18,430 nt of DNA from JACRBK01 sp964427955 (GTDB taxonomy: Bacteria > Chloroflexota > Anaerolineae > Aggregatilineales > Aggregatilineaceae): positions 1 to 18,430 of the forward strand of contig CAYRWY010000063.1 in assembly GCA_964427955.1 (NCBI GenBank), read 5' to 3'. The first letter of the stretch is position 1. Each line of letters opens with the position of its first letter. The translations under genes and the position numbers were made by a program. Of the stretch, positions 6,283-14,493 are shown piece by piece. A model generated the notes under the pieces. That model did no database searches, had not been told where the DNA came from, and saw only the letters and a program-made list of their open reading frames with translations.

Positions 6283-9200
6283 CTATTCCTCCCCTAACCT
6301 TAGCGTGCGCGCCAGCGACAACTGCCGCACCAGCAGCAGGCTCGACGCCAGCACCAGCCCCAGCACCACCGCCATCAGCAGGGCATACTCGACCAGGCGG
6401 CTGAATTCGATCCGCATCACGAACGGCGGGATCACGCCCTCGCCGGTCGCGCCGATGGCCAGCGTGGGGACGACCTGCGCGGCCAGCACGCCGCCCAGCA
6501 CCGCGCCCAGCGTCACGCCCACGCCCATCACGAAGCCCTGTTCCAGCGCCAGCCCACCCACGACGCGCAGCGACGACAGCCCCAGCGCGCGCAGCACGCC
6601 GAATTCGGTGCGGCGCGATTGGGCGGTCAGCCCGGCGTAGGTGAGCAGGCCCACCACGCTCAGCGCCAGCGCCATGATGAAGGCGAGATACATCAGCCCC
6701 AGCAGGCCCAGCCCCAGCGGATCGGTGCGCAGCTTGCCCAGTTCTCCAGCCAGCGTCATCTCGTCCAGGATCACGAGACTGCCCGCTTCGGGACGATCCA
6801 GGTGGCGCAGGAAGGCGTTGACCGCGTCCTCATTCTGCGGATCGCGACTGCCGTCCAGCCGCAGCCAGACCTCGTCCGGGTAAAAGGTCGCGCTGGGCCG
6901 CCGGTTGAGCCGGTAGAGCAGTTCTTGCAGATCGACCACCATGAACGAGTTGCCCTTCGGATCGGCATCGACCGGCGTCGTGTCGAACAGCGACGGGTAA
7001 TAATCCGTCACCTGCACGGCGCGGAACTGCGGGTTGATCCCGCCGACGTTCAGCAGCGTGAACGGCACCGCATTCGCGCCCCAGTTCAGGCCGTTTTCTT
7101 CCTGCATCCGGCGGCTGACGATGGCGTCAATCGGGCCAATATCCGGGTAATTGAGCAGGATGCCGATGGTGGTGCGCTGCGCGCTCTGATCCCATTTGAC
7201 GTACAGCGCGTCGCCGCGCTCGCCGGAGACCTGCCAGCCCGACGTGACGTCGCCGGTCGCCAGCGCGCCGCGGTCGTAGCTGAATTCCCAGTTTTTCCCG
7301 GAGAAGATGGGGAAGGTCGCCGCCGTGCCCTGCGCATCGATCAGGGTCATGTCGGCCAGGGTCAGGCGCAGCCCGCGCTCGCCGCGCGTCTCCTGGCTGC
7401 GATACTGCCAGTAGATCGACACCAGGTTGAGCGGGGCCACCGGGGTGTATTCCAGCGCCGCCAGGTCGGCTTCGCAGTACACCCAGCCGCTGGTCAGGAA
7501 GCCCGCCGCGCCCATGCCCGGCGCATCGTCGCCCGTGCGGTTGTACTCGATTTCGACCGGCTGGACCGGGACTACCACCCACGCGCCCGCGGCATCCAGC
7601 AGGCGCAGATTGATCGCGGTGCGCTGCGTCAGCCGCACCACGTCGGAGCGCATCCCCTGGATCGGCCCGGTGCGCGTGATCTCGAAGCGCACCCACAGCC
7701 CGATCCGATCCGGGACGCTGGGCAGGGCTTCGCCGCGTTCGGGCAGCGGGGTGGCGCTGCCCGGCGCCCGCGTGGAATAAACCGGTCCCAGGTCGTCGCG
7801 CCAGTACAGCGTCGGGCCGAAGGTGTCCGGATCGACGGCCAGGATCGTGCCGCGCATGTCGCCGGTTACGTTGGTGCTCAGGTTGGCGTTCGCCACGCGG
7901 AAAGCCGTGCTGGCCGCGGCCACGCCGTCCTGCGCCTCGTACTCTTGCGGCGGGCGGGCGCGGTTGACGTTCAAGCGGGTGTCGCGCTCGGTGAAGCGAA
8001 TGTCGGTCCCGACCAGGTAGCGGGCCTGGTCCTCGTGGCTGTTGGTGACGGTGGCGCGAAAGCTGGTCGCGAACCAGCCGATCCCGACCGCCAGCGCCAG
8101 CAAAAAGGTGATGCGCCCATAATGCACCGGCTCGCGGCTGAGCTGCCAGCTCGCCAGCGCGCTCAACAGCCCTTTGCCCGCCGAGGCCGTGCGCGAGGCG
8201 GCGCGGGCCAGGATCGGGAAGAAGCGCAGCGCCAGGCTGCCCAGCGCCATGAACAGCAGCGCGGGAGCCATCAGCATCAGCGGATCGGCCTGCTTGCCGC
8301 CCAGGTTGACGTCGCTCAGCGGCGATCCGCGCTGGACCAGCAGCCACAGCGCGCCCATGCCGACCACCGCCAGCACCGCGTCCAGGTAGTAACGCTGCCA
8401 CCAGTGTTGAGACTCGCTGCGCGAGGCCGCGCCGCCCGCCAGCACCAGCGGCAGCCGCAGCACCGACCGCAGCGTGCCCATCAGCGCCAGGAAGGTGACG
8501 CCCGCCGCGATCCCCGCATACAGGAATACCCGCCCCGTCAGCGGCAGCGGGAAATCTTCGGTATTGGCGACCACCGGGCCGAGCGCGATCAGCAGCCGCT
8601 GCGAGAGGAAGGGCGCGATCAGCACGGCCAGCGCGCAGATCAACAGCGCCTCGATCCCGCGCAGCAGCACGATCTGGCTGTCCCACGCGCCCCGGCTTTG
8701 CAGCATGGCGATCTCGCGCCGCTCGCTGCGCCGGACCAGCGCCGCCGTCACCATCAGGAAGAACAGCACCAGCGCCCCGACTTGCAGCAGCAGCAGGCCA
8801 AACGGCGCGTCGAGTAGCTCCTGGCGCTGGGCATAGTCGAGCAGAATGCCCCGGTCCAGGTCTTTGCGGAGGGCGTCGTAATCGATCAGGCGGGTGTAGT
8901 AGGTGAAGCCCAGGTCGATCTGCGAGGAACTGGACGTCGTGTTGGCGGCTGGTTCCAGCGTGAACATGGCGCGCAGGTTGCGGTCGAAGGTGCGCAGCGC
9001 CGCGCGCGCGGTGTCGATGCGCGCAAAGGGCAGGTTGTCGTGCGCAAACAGAATCCGCCAGCCGAAGTGGTTCGGCGTGTCGGGCAGAAAGTCGATGGCA
9101 GCGCGGTACAGGGCTTGTTCGGTCGTCAGGAACAGCAGTTCATCGTCCCACAGCCCGGACCCGGTCTTGCGGTCCAGCAGGCGCAGCGGCGAAGGGTCCA

Positions 9201-9948
9201 TCCAGTAGGCGGACTCGTCGTCCAGCGGCGTGATGATGCCCACGATCCGGGCGCGGATCGGCTGGCTGGTGGGATGCCCGCCGCCGGTCGCGCCGGTCTG
9301 GTCCATGCCCTGGTCGAGCAGCACCACTTCCCCGGCTTCGAGATTGACCTCGTTGGCGACGTTCAGCCCGACGGCCAGTTCCATGTCCACGTCGGTGGGA
9401 TTGTCTTGCGGCAGACGCCCCTCGACGACGCGCACCTCGCGCTCCCAGCCTTCGTAATAGCCCAGCCGGGTGCGGATGCCGATCAGCGGCTGCGTGCTGC
9501 CGTCGTCCGCGACCTGCGACACCCCCACCGCTTCGCTTTCGCCGTAGAAGACGATCTGGTGCACCCAACCGGGGATCACGCCCAGGTCACGCTTGGCCCG
9601 CTGGCGCACCAGCGCCGTGGATTGGCTCACCTGGTCGGCCAGCGTCCCGCCGGACGGCCAGGCCGTGCTGGCGCGCAGGCTGATGCTGGCCGTGATGTTG
9701 ACGTCGCGCGCGGGTTCTTCGTCCAACCGCTGGGTCATGCCGACTTGCGCAATGGCGGTCGTGTAGAGCGGGACCAGCGCCCCAATCGAGGCGCTCAGCA
9801 CCGTCCCGGCGATGATCGTCACCAGCGAGCGCCACTGGGTGATCAGCCGCGCGGTCGCCAAATGAAACGCGAACCGGACCGGCGTGCGGCCCAATTCGCG
9901 CAGACCCTCTCCCAACCGTCGAAGCCAACGAGTGCGACGAGTATGCAT
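6283..9948 (-). CDS. Large FtsX/MacB-type ABC transporter permease (1221 aa)
   Basis: First gene of the ABC cluster and a paralogue in layout of the 1191-aa permease. Helices by eye: TM1 40-65, extracytoplasmic domain about 66-380, TM2 382-404, TM3 431-456, TM4 473-496, TM5 520-538, TM6 556-582, TM7 610-632, second extracytoplasmic domain about 635-1080, TM8 1083-1106, TM9 about 1130-1162, TM10 1188-1209. The FtsX-like cytoplasmic loops RRSERREIAMLQSRGA (406-421) and AQSRRTEFGVLRALGLSSL (from about 1109) mark two FtsX modules. These loops are where MacB/LolD ATPases couple. A basic N-terminal tail of about 25 residues precedes TM1. The chosen start, ATGCATACTCG, has a weak upstream AGGG; no better in-frame start was found. 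Substrate unknown. With two permeases and two ATPases, a heteromeric 2+2 complex is likely. Confidence 0.9.
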   Translation of the reverse strand: MHTRRTRWLRRLGEGLRELGRTPVRFAFHLATARLITQWRSLVTIIAGTVLSASIGALVPLYTTAIAQVGMTQRLDEEPARDVNITASISLRASTAWPSGGTLADQVSQSTALVRQRAKRDLGVIPGWVHQIVFYGESEAVGVSQVADDGSTQPLIGIRTRLGYYEGWEREVRVVEGRLPQDNPTDVDMELAVGLNVANEVNLEAGEVVLLDQGMDQTGATGGGHPTSQPIRARIVGIITPLDDESAYWMDPSPLRLLDRKTGSGLWDDELLFLTTEQALYRAAIDFLPDTPNHFGWRILFAHDNLPFARIDTARAALRTFDRNLRAMFTLEPAANTTSSSSQIDLGFTYYTRLIDYDALRKDLDRGILLDYAQRQELLDAPFGLLLLQVGALVLFFLMVTAALVRRSERREIAMLQSRGAWDSQIVLLRGIEALLICALAVLIAPFLSQRLLIALGPVVANTEDFPLPLTGRVFLYAGIAAGVTFLALMGTLRSVLRLPLVLAGGAASRSESQHWWQRYYLDAVLAVVGMGALWLLVQRGSPLSDVNLGGKQADPLMLMAPALLFMALGSLALRFFPILARAASRTASAGKGLLSALASWQLSREPVHYGRITFLLALAVGIGWFATSFRATVTNSHEDQARYLVGTDIRFTERDTRLNVNRARPPQEYEAQDGVAAASTAFRVANANLSTNVTGDMRGTILAVDPDTFGPTLYWRDDLGPVYSTRAPGSATPLPERGEALPSVPDRIGLWVRFEITRTGPIQGMRSDVVRLTQRTAINLRLLDAAGAWVVVPVQPVEIEYNRTGDDAPGMGAAGFLTSGWVYCEADLAALEYTPVAPLNLVSIYWQYRSQETRGERGLRLTLADMTLIDAQGTAATFPIFSGKNWEFSYDRGALATGDVTSGWQVSGERGDALYVKWDQSAQRTTIGILLNYPDIGPIDAIVSRRMQEENGLNWGANAVPFTLLNVGGINPQFRAVQVTDYYPSLFDTTPVDADPKGNSFMVVDLQELLYRLNRRPSATFYPDEVWLRLDGSRDPQNEDAVNAFLRHLDRPEAGSLVILDEMTLAGELGKLRTDPLGLGLLGLMYLAFIMALALSVVGLLTYAGLTAQSRRTEFGVLRALGLSSLRVVGGLALEQGFVMGVGVTLGAVLGGVLAAQVVPTLAIGATGEGVIPPFVMRIEFSRLVEYALLMAVVLGLVLASSLLLVRQLSLARTLRLGEE

Positions 9949-10115
9949 GAATGAGAATTTCCCTACCGGTTACCAGACAGACCCGACCCCGCACGGCGCC
10001 GGATCGTTGCATTCGCCCTGAATCTTGTTATACGCGCCGACCGGGTCACTCCGATCACCCGCTCGCGCAGGGTGCTATTGTAACGCATCCGGGGCCAGGA
10101 TCAATTGAGGAGTTG

Positions 10116-10147
10116 GAAAAAACTCTGAGCCGGGTGGTTCCCGGCTC
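10116..10147 (-). terminator. Rho-independent terminator of the sigma/anti-sigma operon
   Basis: On the minus strand a perfect 8-bp stem GAGCCGGG/CCCGGCTC (10127-10134 with 10140-10147) closes a 5-nt loop. It is followed by AGAG and then six T. It lies about 70 bp past the stop codon of the anti-sigma gene and separates that operon from the ABC genes transcribed in the same direction. Confidence 0.85.
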
Positions 10148-10169
10148 GACTGAGGCTATACCTTACTCT

Positions 10170-10212
10170 CCTCCCCCATCGTTTTCTATGGGGGAGGGGT
10201 CGGGGGTGAGGG
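10170..10212. repeat. Hairpin-forming GGGGTGAGG intergenic repeat
   Basis: A perfect 10-bp inverted repeat CCTCCCCCAT/ATGGGGGAGG (10170-10179 with 10188-10197) with an 8-nt loop is followed by GGGTCGGGGGTGAGG. It begins 4 bp past the anti-sigma stop codon, as the related copies do at other gene ends here. The hairpin could protect the mRNA 3' end ahead of the terminator. Confidence 0.8.
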
Positions 10213-10215
10213 CCA

Positions 10216-13200
10216 TCATTCCGTCCCGAACAGCTTATCGATCACCTGCTGCACGTCCGGGGCATTCGGCACGAGGATCGCTTCACCCGTGGGCGAGACG
10301 GCGCTTACGATCTGCTCCAGCGTGAGCTGGCCCGCCCGGATGTTCTCGCGGGGGATGGCGTTGGCGACGTAGGCCAGCGCGAGCAGCTCGTCCAGCGTCA
10401 GGTTGGTGGTCATATTCCCCTGGAGCGTGCTCCACAGAGTCGGGGCCTGGGTGACCAGCGCCGCCAGGTGGCCGGGGGCGAAAACCTGATCGCGCGCGCT
10501 GAGCAGCACTTCCAACTGGCGCGCCGAGCGGGCGAAGTCGCTGTCGCTGTGGCGGACGGTCACGTATTGCAGCAGCCCGACCGAGTCCTGAAACTGGCAG
10601 CCCGCCGTGAAGTGTACGGTCATGAGGCCGTAGACGGGATCGCGGTACGCGTCGTCGTGGATGCTCTCGGCGGGACAGACCTGGAGCGGGCCGACTGCGT
10701 CGAACAGCGTGGTCAGGGCGTCCTGGTTGATCCGGACGTAGTAGGGGATTGTGATCCCCGTCAGCTTTTCCACCGTCTTGACGGCGAACATCGCGCCCCC
10801 GCCTGGATAGTTGATCTCGCCGCCGATCCGGCTGGCATCGCCGAGCACCCCGGACCGGTCCAGCCCCGGATAGTCCACCCACAGATCGCGCGGGAGCGTG
10901 AGCGCCGCCGCCGTTTTGGCGGTGCTGTCCATCGCGAGCAGGATCAGCGACCCGGTCGCATACGATCCGGTCGTGTCAGGCTCGGCGCTGGCCCCCAGCA
11001 GCAGCACGTACACCCGGCCCGCGTCGTCGAAAACGTCCGTATCCGGGGCGGGCGTGGCGGTCGAGGACCCGTCGGCGGCGCAGCGGAAGCCGATGGAGGC
11101 GGCTCCATAGCCCGGATCGGCGGACATGCGGTGCATGGAGCGCAGGAACAGCGGGTAGGTGTCCCAGCCGCCGCCGCGCAGGACTCGCTGCGTGCCTGAA
11201 AACGGCCCTGGCGGGTTGGCGACCGCGCCGTCCGCCGTCTGCGTGCTGTAATAATCGGGCTGGTACCAGTCGGACACCCATTCCTCGACGTTGCCCGCCA
11301 TGTTGAAGAGGCCGTAAGGGCTGGTCCCGTTGGGATAGCTGTAGATGGGCACTGCGCCGGGCTGAATATCGTAGGCTGACATGGCGCGCGCCGCGTCGAA
11401 CTGGTTGCCCCAGGGATAGAGATACCCCTCCGGACCGCGCGCCGCGTGTTCCCATTCGGCTTCCGTGGGCAGACGCTGTCCCAGCGCCTTGCAGTAGGCC
11501 GCCGCACCCCACCACGTCACGTAGGTGGCCGGGTAGCTGTTGTACAACTCGGCGTTGCGCACCGAGTAGGTGCTGCCGTCGAACAGGATGTTGCTGAATT
11601 CACTAGGGTAGATGCACGCCTGGCCCTCGCAGCCGGTGGAGCCGCCGCTCGGCCCAATCGAGTTCAAGAAGGCGACGTACTGGCCCAGGCTGACCTCGTA
11701 GACCTCCATCTGGTAGCTGTTCAGCGTGACCGCGTGCGCGGGCAGCGAGTCGGAGACCAGGTTCACGTCGGTGCACGTCCGGCCATAAGCGGCGCATTCG
11801 TCCATCGCGGTCTGGGCTTCCTCCGCCGTGGTACCCATCATGAAGGTGCCGCCGTGGATCGTGACCAGGTCCGTTTTGAGGTTGTTGAGCGTCGTGGTGT
11901 CCGGGGTGGCGGTGACGGTTGGCGGGGGCGTTGGCGTGACCTCGACCCCGATGGCCGCGGCGGCGGTGGCCGTCGCTTCGACGACGATCTGCGTGACCGT
12001 CATCTGATACGGCTCCAGCGTGGGGGGAGCGACGGCAGCCGTCCCGGTCACGGCGGCGACGATGGCGGTCGAAGTTAGCTGGAAGTGGCTGGGCGTGCGG
12101 CTCGGCGCTGGCGTGCGGGAGGGTCCCGGCGCTGGCGTGCGAGAGGCGCGCGGCGTGAGCCGGGCAGCAGCGGTCGCGGTGACGTTGCCCACGATGGAGG
12201 TCGCCGTAAGCTGGAACTCGTTGAGGTTGGGGGTGGGCGAGATGACCTCCGCGGTCGCCGCCGCGGCGGTATGGGTGGCGTCGGCGACGATGTGGGTCAT
12301 TGTTATCTCGAACGCTTCTACCGTCATTGTCAACGTCGGCGTCGCCTCGACCGTGATCGGAGCCACTGCGACGGTCGCCTGTCCGAAAGCTAACGGATCG
12401 GCGCTGGCACTGCGCATGAAAGCCTGGACGGCGAAGAAGTGGGCATTGTAGGTCATGATCAGCGCGAGATCTTCGGCAGCCGCCGGGGTGTTACCCTGGG
12501 CGGCGGAGGCCAGCGCGCGCCAGTAGTACGCCTCTTCGACAAAAGGCGTCGTGGCGAGCGTCGCTTCGGCCAGGGCGGTCACGTCGGTGTAACGCCCGGC
12601 CAGGAAGAAGGCTTCGTAGGGGCCGAACTGGTACCACAACATGCGCCAGGGCAGGCCGATCTTGAAGGCTTCGTCGTAGGCCACCCCGGCCAGGTCATAG
12701 TCGCCGAGCAGGGTGTACGCCGTGCCCATGTTGAACCAGGCGAAAGCATCCTCGCTGTTTTGGGACGCTTCGATCCGCGCCGTATCGAGCGCCCGCTGGT
12801 AGCCGTACCACGGGCTGGCGTAACCTTGCAGCGCGTCCCGCAGCGTCGACTCGTCCGCCGGGCGATAGACGACGACCAGCGTCCGGTTGAAATCCTGCCA
12901 GCGGTCGTCGAAGATGGTATAGGGGGACGGACGCCCTTGACCGTTATTGCTGCCCAGGTAGCTGTCATAGGTCAAAAACTGCTGCTGCTGCTCGTCGTAG
13001 CCCATCAGCAGGAGGTAGTGGCCCATCCAGTCTTCGCCTTGCGGCTGGAGGCTCACTTCCACGACCACCGGGAAACCTGCCGCCAGCAGGCGCTTGAGCA
13101 GGACCAGATCGCCGCCCAGGCGGGCGATGGCCTGCGCGCCGGTTTGGGCATAAACGCCGGTCGTCTCGTCGTTCACGAAGGCGACCAGCTCGCCGGGGCT

Positions 13201-13869
13201 GACGTTTTTGTCCTCCGCGTTCGGTTTCAGCCACTTTGCCGCCCTTTCCTCGTTGTGCGTCCAGCCGTAGTACGACAGCGCCATCGTCAGCGCCGCCGGA
13301 CCCTGGTTGTTCCAGCCCTGCTGCTCGTACATGATGCCTTCCAGCCGGACGAACGCGGGCAGCGCGCCGTCCGGAGACACGGTGAGCGGGGCCGGGGTCG
13401 GCGTGGCGATCTGATCCGCCGGAGTCGGTGTGCCGCCGTCCGTCGGGCTGGGCGTGAGGCTGACGGTCAGCAGTACGGCGCCGGGCTGGGCGTCCGGGTG
13501 CTGATCGTTCAGCACGACCAGCGCGCCGACGAACAGCACGATCACCAGCAGCGCCGCCGCCAGCGTGATCGCGGAATAGCGAGATTTCGTCCGGCGTTTG
13601 GGCAGCGCCGCCAGGGAAGGGGCATAAACCATCGCGGGATTCGTCATCAGATCCTCCTGTAGGGGATGGTAGGCAGGCAGGGCCGGGAACCGCTGCACCC
13701 GGCTGGCAGCGGTCGCGCGCACCTCGTCGGCGACGGTGTGCCAGTCGTCCAGCGCGGCCCGGCACGCGGCGCACGCGGCCAGGTGTTCGTCCAGCGCGGC
13801 GCGTTCCGCCGGGGCAAGCTGATCCGCCACGTAAAATGGGAGTTGGTCCAGGCAGTGTCGGTGATTCAT
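10216..13869 (-). CDS. Giant multidomain anti-sigma factor: zinc finger, TM, C39-like, TPR, FGE-like, LCP
   Basis: This 1217-aa membrane protein is encoded directly after the ECF sigma gene (ATGA overlap; GGGGGAAGA ribosome site). Residues 1-60 are a zf-HC2 anti-sigma domain with H29-x3-C33-x2-C36 and H5/C6. TM is 99-120, leaving about 1100 residues outside. Residues 172-336 resemble C39-like peptidases (GWNNQGPAALTMALSYYG, GHYLLLMGYD, YDSYLG): His284 and Asp302 are present, but the usual catalytic Cys is Gln189, so it is probably non-catalytic. Residues 355-475 are TPR-like helices. Residues 505-660 are a Thr/Ala/Pro linker with four related 20-residue units. Residues 668-931 are an FGE/SUMF1-like domain (TEAEWEHAARG, NMAGNVEEWVSDW, GFRCA); it lacks the Cys pair of true FGE. 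Residues 950-1217 are an LCP domain (LPRDLWV, DSDFARSARQ, C-terminal PNAPDVQQVIDKLFG), in which the RxD motif is degraded to SYATGS. It probably holds the sigma factor inactive until an envelope signal is sensed. Confidence 0.9.
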   Translation of the reverse strand: MNHRHCLDQLPFYVADQLAPAERAALDEHLAACAACRAALDDWHTVADEVRATAASRVQRFPALPAYHPLQEDLMTNPAMVYAPSLAALPKRRTKSRYSAITLAAALLVIVLFVGALVVLNDQHPDAQPGAVLLTVSLTPSPTDGGTPTPADQIATPTPAPLTVSPDGALPAFVRLEGIMYEQQGWNNQGPAALTMALSYYGWTHNEERAAKWLKPNAEDKNVSPGELVAFVNDETTGVYAQTGAQAIARLGGDLVLLKRLLAAGFPVVVEVSLQPQGEDWMGHYLLLMGYDEQQQQFLTYDSYLGSNNGQGRPSPYTIFDDRWQDFNRTLVVVYRPADESTLRDALQGYASPWYGYQRALDTARIEASQNSEDAFAWFNMGTAYTLLGDYDLAGVAYDEAFKIGLPWRMLWYQFGPYEAFFLAGRYTDVTALAEATLATTPFVEEAYYWRALASAAQGNTPAAAEDLALIMTYNAHFFAVQAFMRSASADPLAFGQATVAVAPITVEATPTLTMTVEAFEITMTHIVADATHTAAAATAEVISPTPNLNEFQLTATSIVGNVTATAAARLTPRASRTPAPGPSRTPAPSRTPSHFQLTSTAIVAAVTGTAAVAPPTLEPYQMTVTQIVVEATATAAAAIGVEVTPTPPPTVTATPDTTTLNNLKTDLVTIHGGTFMMGTTAEEAQTAMDECAAYGRTCTDVNLVSDSLPAHAVTLNSYQMEVYEVSLGQYVAFLNSIGPSGGSTGCEGQACIYPSEFSNILFDGSTYSVRNAELYNSYPATYVTWWGAAAYCKALGQRLPTEAEWEHAARGPEGYLYPWGNQFDAARAMSAYDIQPGAVPIYSYPNGTSPYGLFNMAGNVEEWVSDWYQPDYYSTQTADGAVANPPGPFSGTQRVLRGGGWDTYPLFLRSMHRMSADPGYGAASIGFRCAADGSSTATPAPDTDVFDDAGRVYVLLLGASAEPDTTGSYATGSLILLAMDSTAKTAAALTLPRDLWVDYPGLDRSGVLGDASRIGGEINYPGGGAMFAVKTVEKLTGITIPYYVRINQDALTTLFDAVGPLQVCPAESIHDDAYRDPVYGLMTVHFTAGCQFQDSVGLLQYVTVRHSDSDFARSARQLEVLLSARDQVFAPGHLAALVTQAPTLWSTLQGNMTTNLTLDELLALAYVANAIPRENIRAGQLTLEQIVSAVSPTGEAILVPNAPDVQQVIDKLFGTE
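11953..12315 (-). repeat. Region encoding four degenerate 20-residue Thr/Ala-rich repeats
   Basis: Within the anti-sigma linker four units follow the pattern [aromatic]-x-x-T-x-T-x-I-V-x-x-[VA]-T-x-T-A-A. They lie at residues 519-538 (FEITMTHIVADATHTAAA), 552-570 (FQLTATSIVGNVTATAAA), 597-613 (FQLTSTAIVAAVTGTAA) and 621-639 (YQMTVTQIVVEATATAAA). They are separated by Pro-rich spacers, one of which (SRTPAP) is itself repeated at DNA level with a 24-bp period near 12103-12145. Confidence 0.8.
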
Positions 13870-14456
13870 CGGTCTTCCCCCAGGCGCAGCAGGCGGCCTA
13901 ACAAGGTCTTGGCACGGTGCAGACGGCTTTTGACCGTTCCGACGGAGATGCCCAGGACCTCCGCTGCTTCCGGTCCTGACAGGTCGTGGTAAAAGATCAG
14001 CTCCAGCACGGCGCGCTGATCGGGCGGAAGCTGCCGCAGCGCGGCCTGCACCCGGACCCGGTCCGCCTGGCGCTCAAGCGTTTCGAGCGGTCCGGCGCTG
14101 TCTGCGGCGATATTCTCGTGCAGCAGCCCGTCGGCAGGGGGGCTGTGCTGGCGCGCCGTCACGGCCCGGTGGTGGGCGATGGCGAGCAGCCAGGTGGAAA
14201 CTTTGCTCTCGGCCCGGAACTGCGCCGCGCCCTGCCACACCGCCAGCATGACTTCTTGCAGGACGTCCTCGGCGGCGGCGGGGCTGTCCAACTGTCCGAT
14301 CAGGTACGACAGCAGCGCGCGGCCATGCCGCTGGTATAACGCTTCCAGCGCCTGGGTGTCACCCCCGGCAATCTGCCGCAGCAGCGCCTGATCGTCCTCG
14401 TCGCCGGGGACGCAGGTCGAAACCTGGCGCGCGGCCAGTCGAATGGTCTGGGCCAT
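13866..14456 (-). CDS. ECF-family RNA polymerase sigma factor
   Basis: This 196-aa sigma-70 family factor directs RNA polymerase to a small regulon. Region 2 covers about 36-100 (LYQRHGRALLSYLIGQL, then AEDVLQEVMLAVWQ, then STWLLAIAHHRA). Region 4 covers about 131-190 (LRQLPPDQRAVLELIFYHDL, then EAAEVLGISVGTVKSRLHRA, a helix-turn-helix). There is no region 3, as expected for ECF factors. I chose the ATG at 14456 because AGGA lies 6 nt upstream and the protein then has normal ECF length; an in-frame start at 14579 would add 41 residues that do not resemble the family and would run over the candidate promoter. Its last codons overlap the anti-sigma start, the usual arrangement for a sigma/anti-sigma pair. 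Confidence 0.93.
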   Translation of the reverse strand: MAQTIRLAARQVSTCVPGDEDDQALLRQIAGGDTQALEALYQRHGRALLSYLIGQLDSPAAAEDVLQEVMLAVWQGAAQFRAESKVSTWLLAIAHHRAVTARQHSPPADGLLHENIAADSAGPLETLERQADRVRVQAALRQLPPDQRAVLELIFYHDLSGPEAAEVLGISVGTVKSRLHRAKTLLGRLLRLGEDR

Positions 14457-14493
14457 GCTGATCCTGTATTTTGTCACCGTCGTCTCACACCCA

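Noticed and set aside
6619..8817. 732-aa open frame on the plus strand
   Set aside because: Antisense shadow of the 1221-aa permease gene: Gln/Arg/His-rich, no motif, no ribosome site or operon context.
10027..10032. TATAAC on the minus strand as -10 of the ABC operon promoter
   Set aside because: No acceptable -35 at 16-18 bp and a leader of about 70 nt; too weak to list as a feature.
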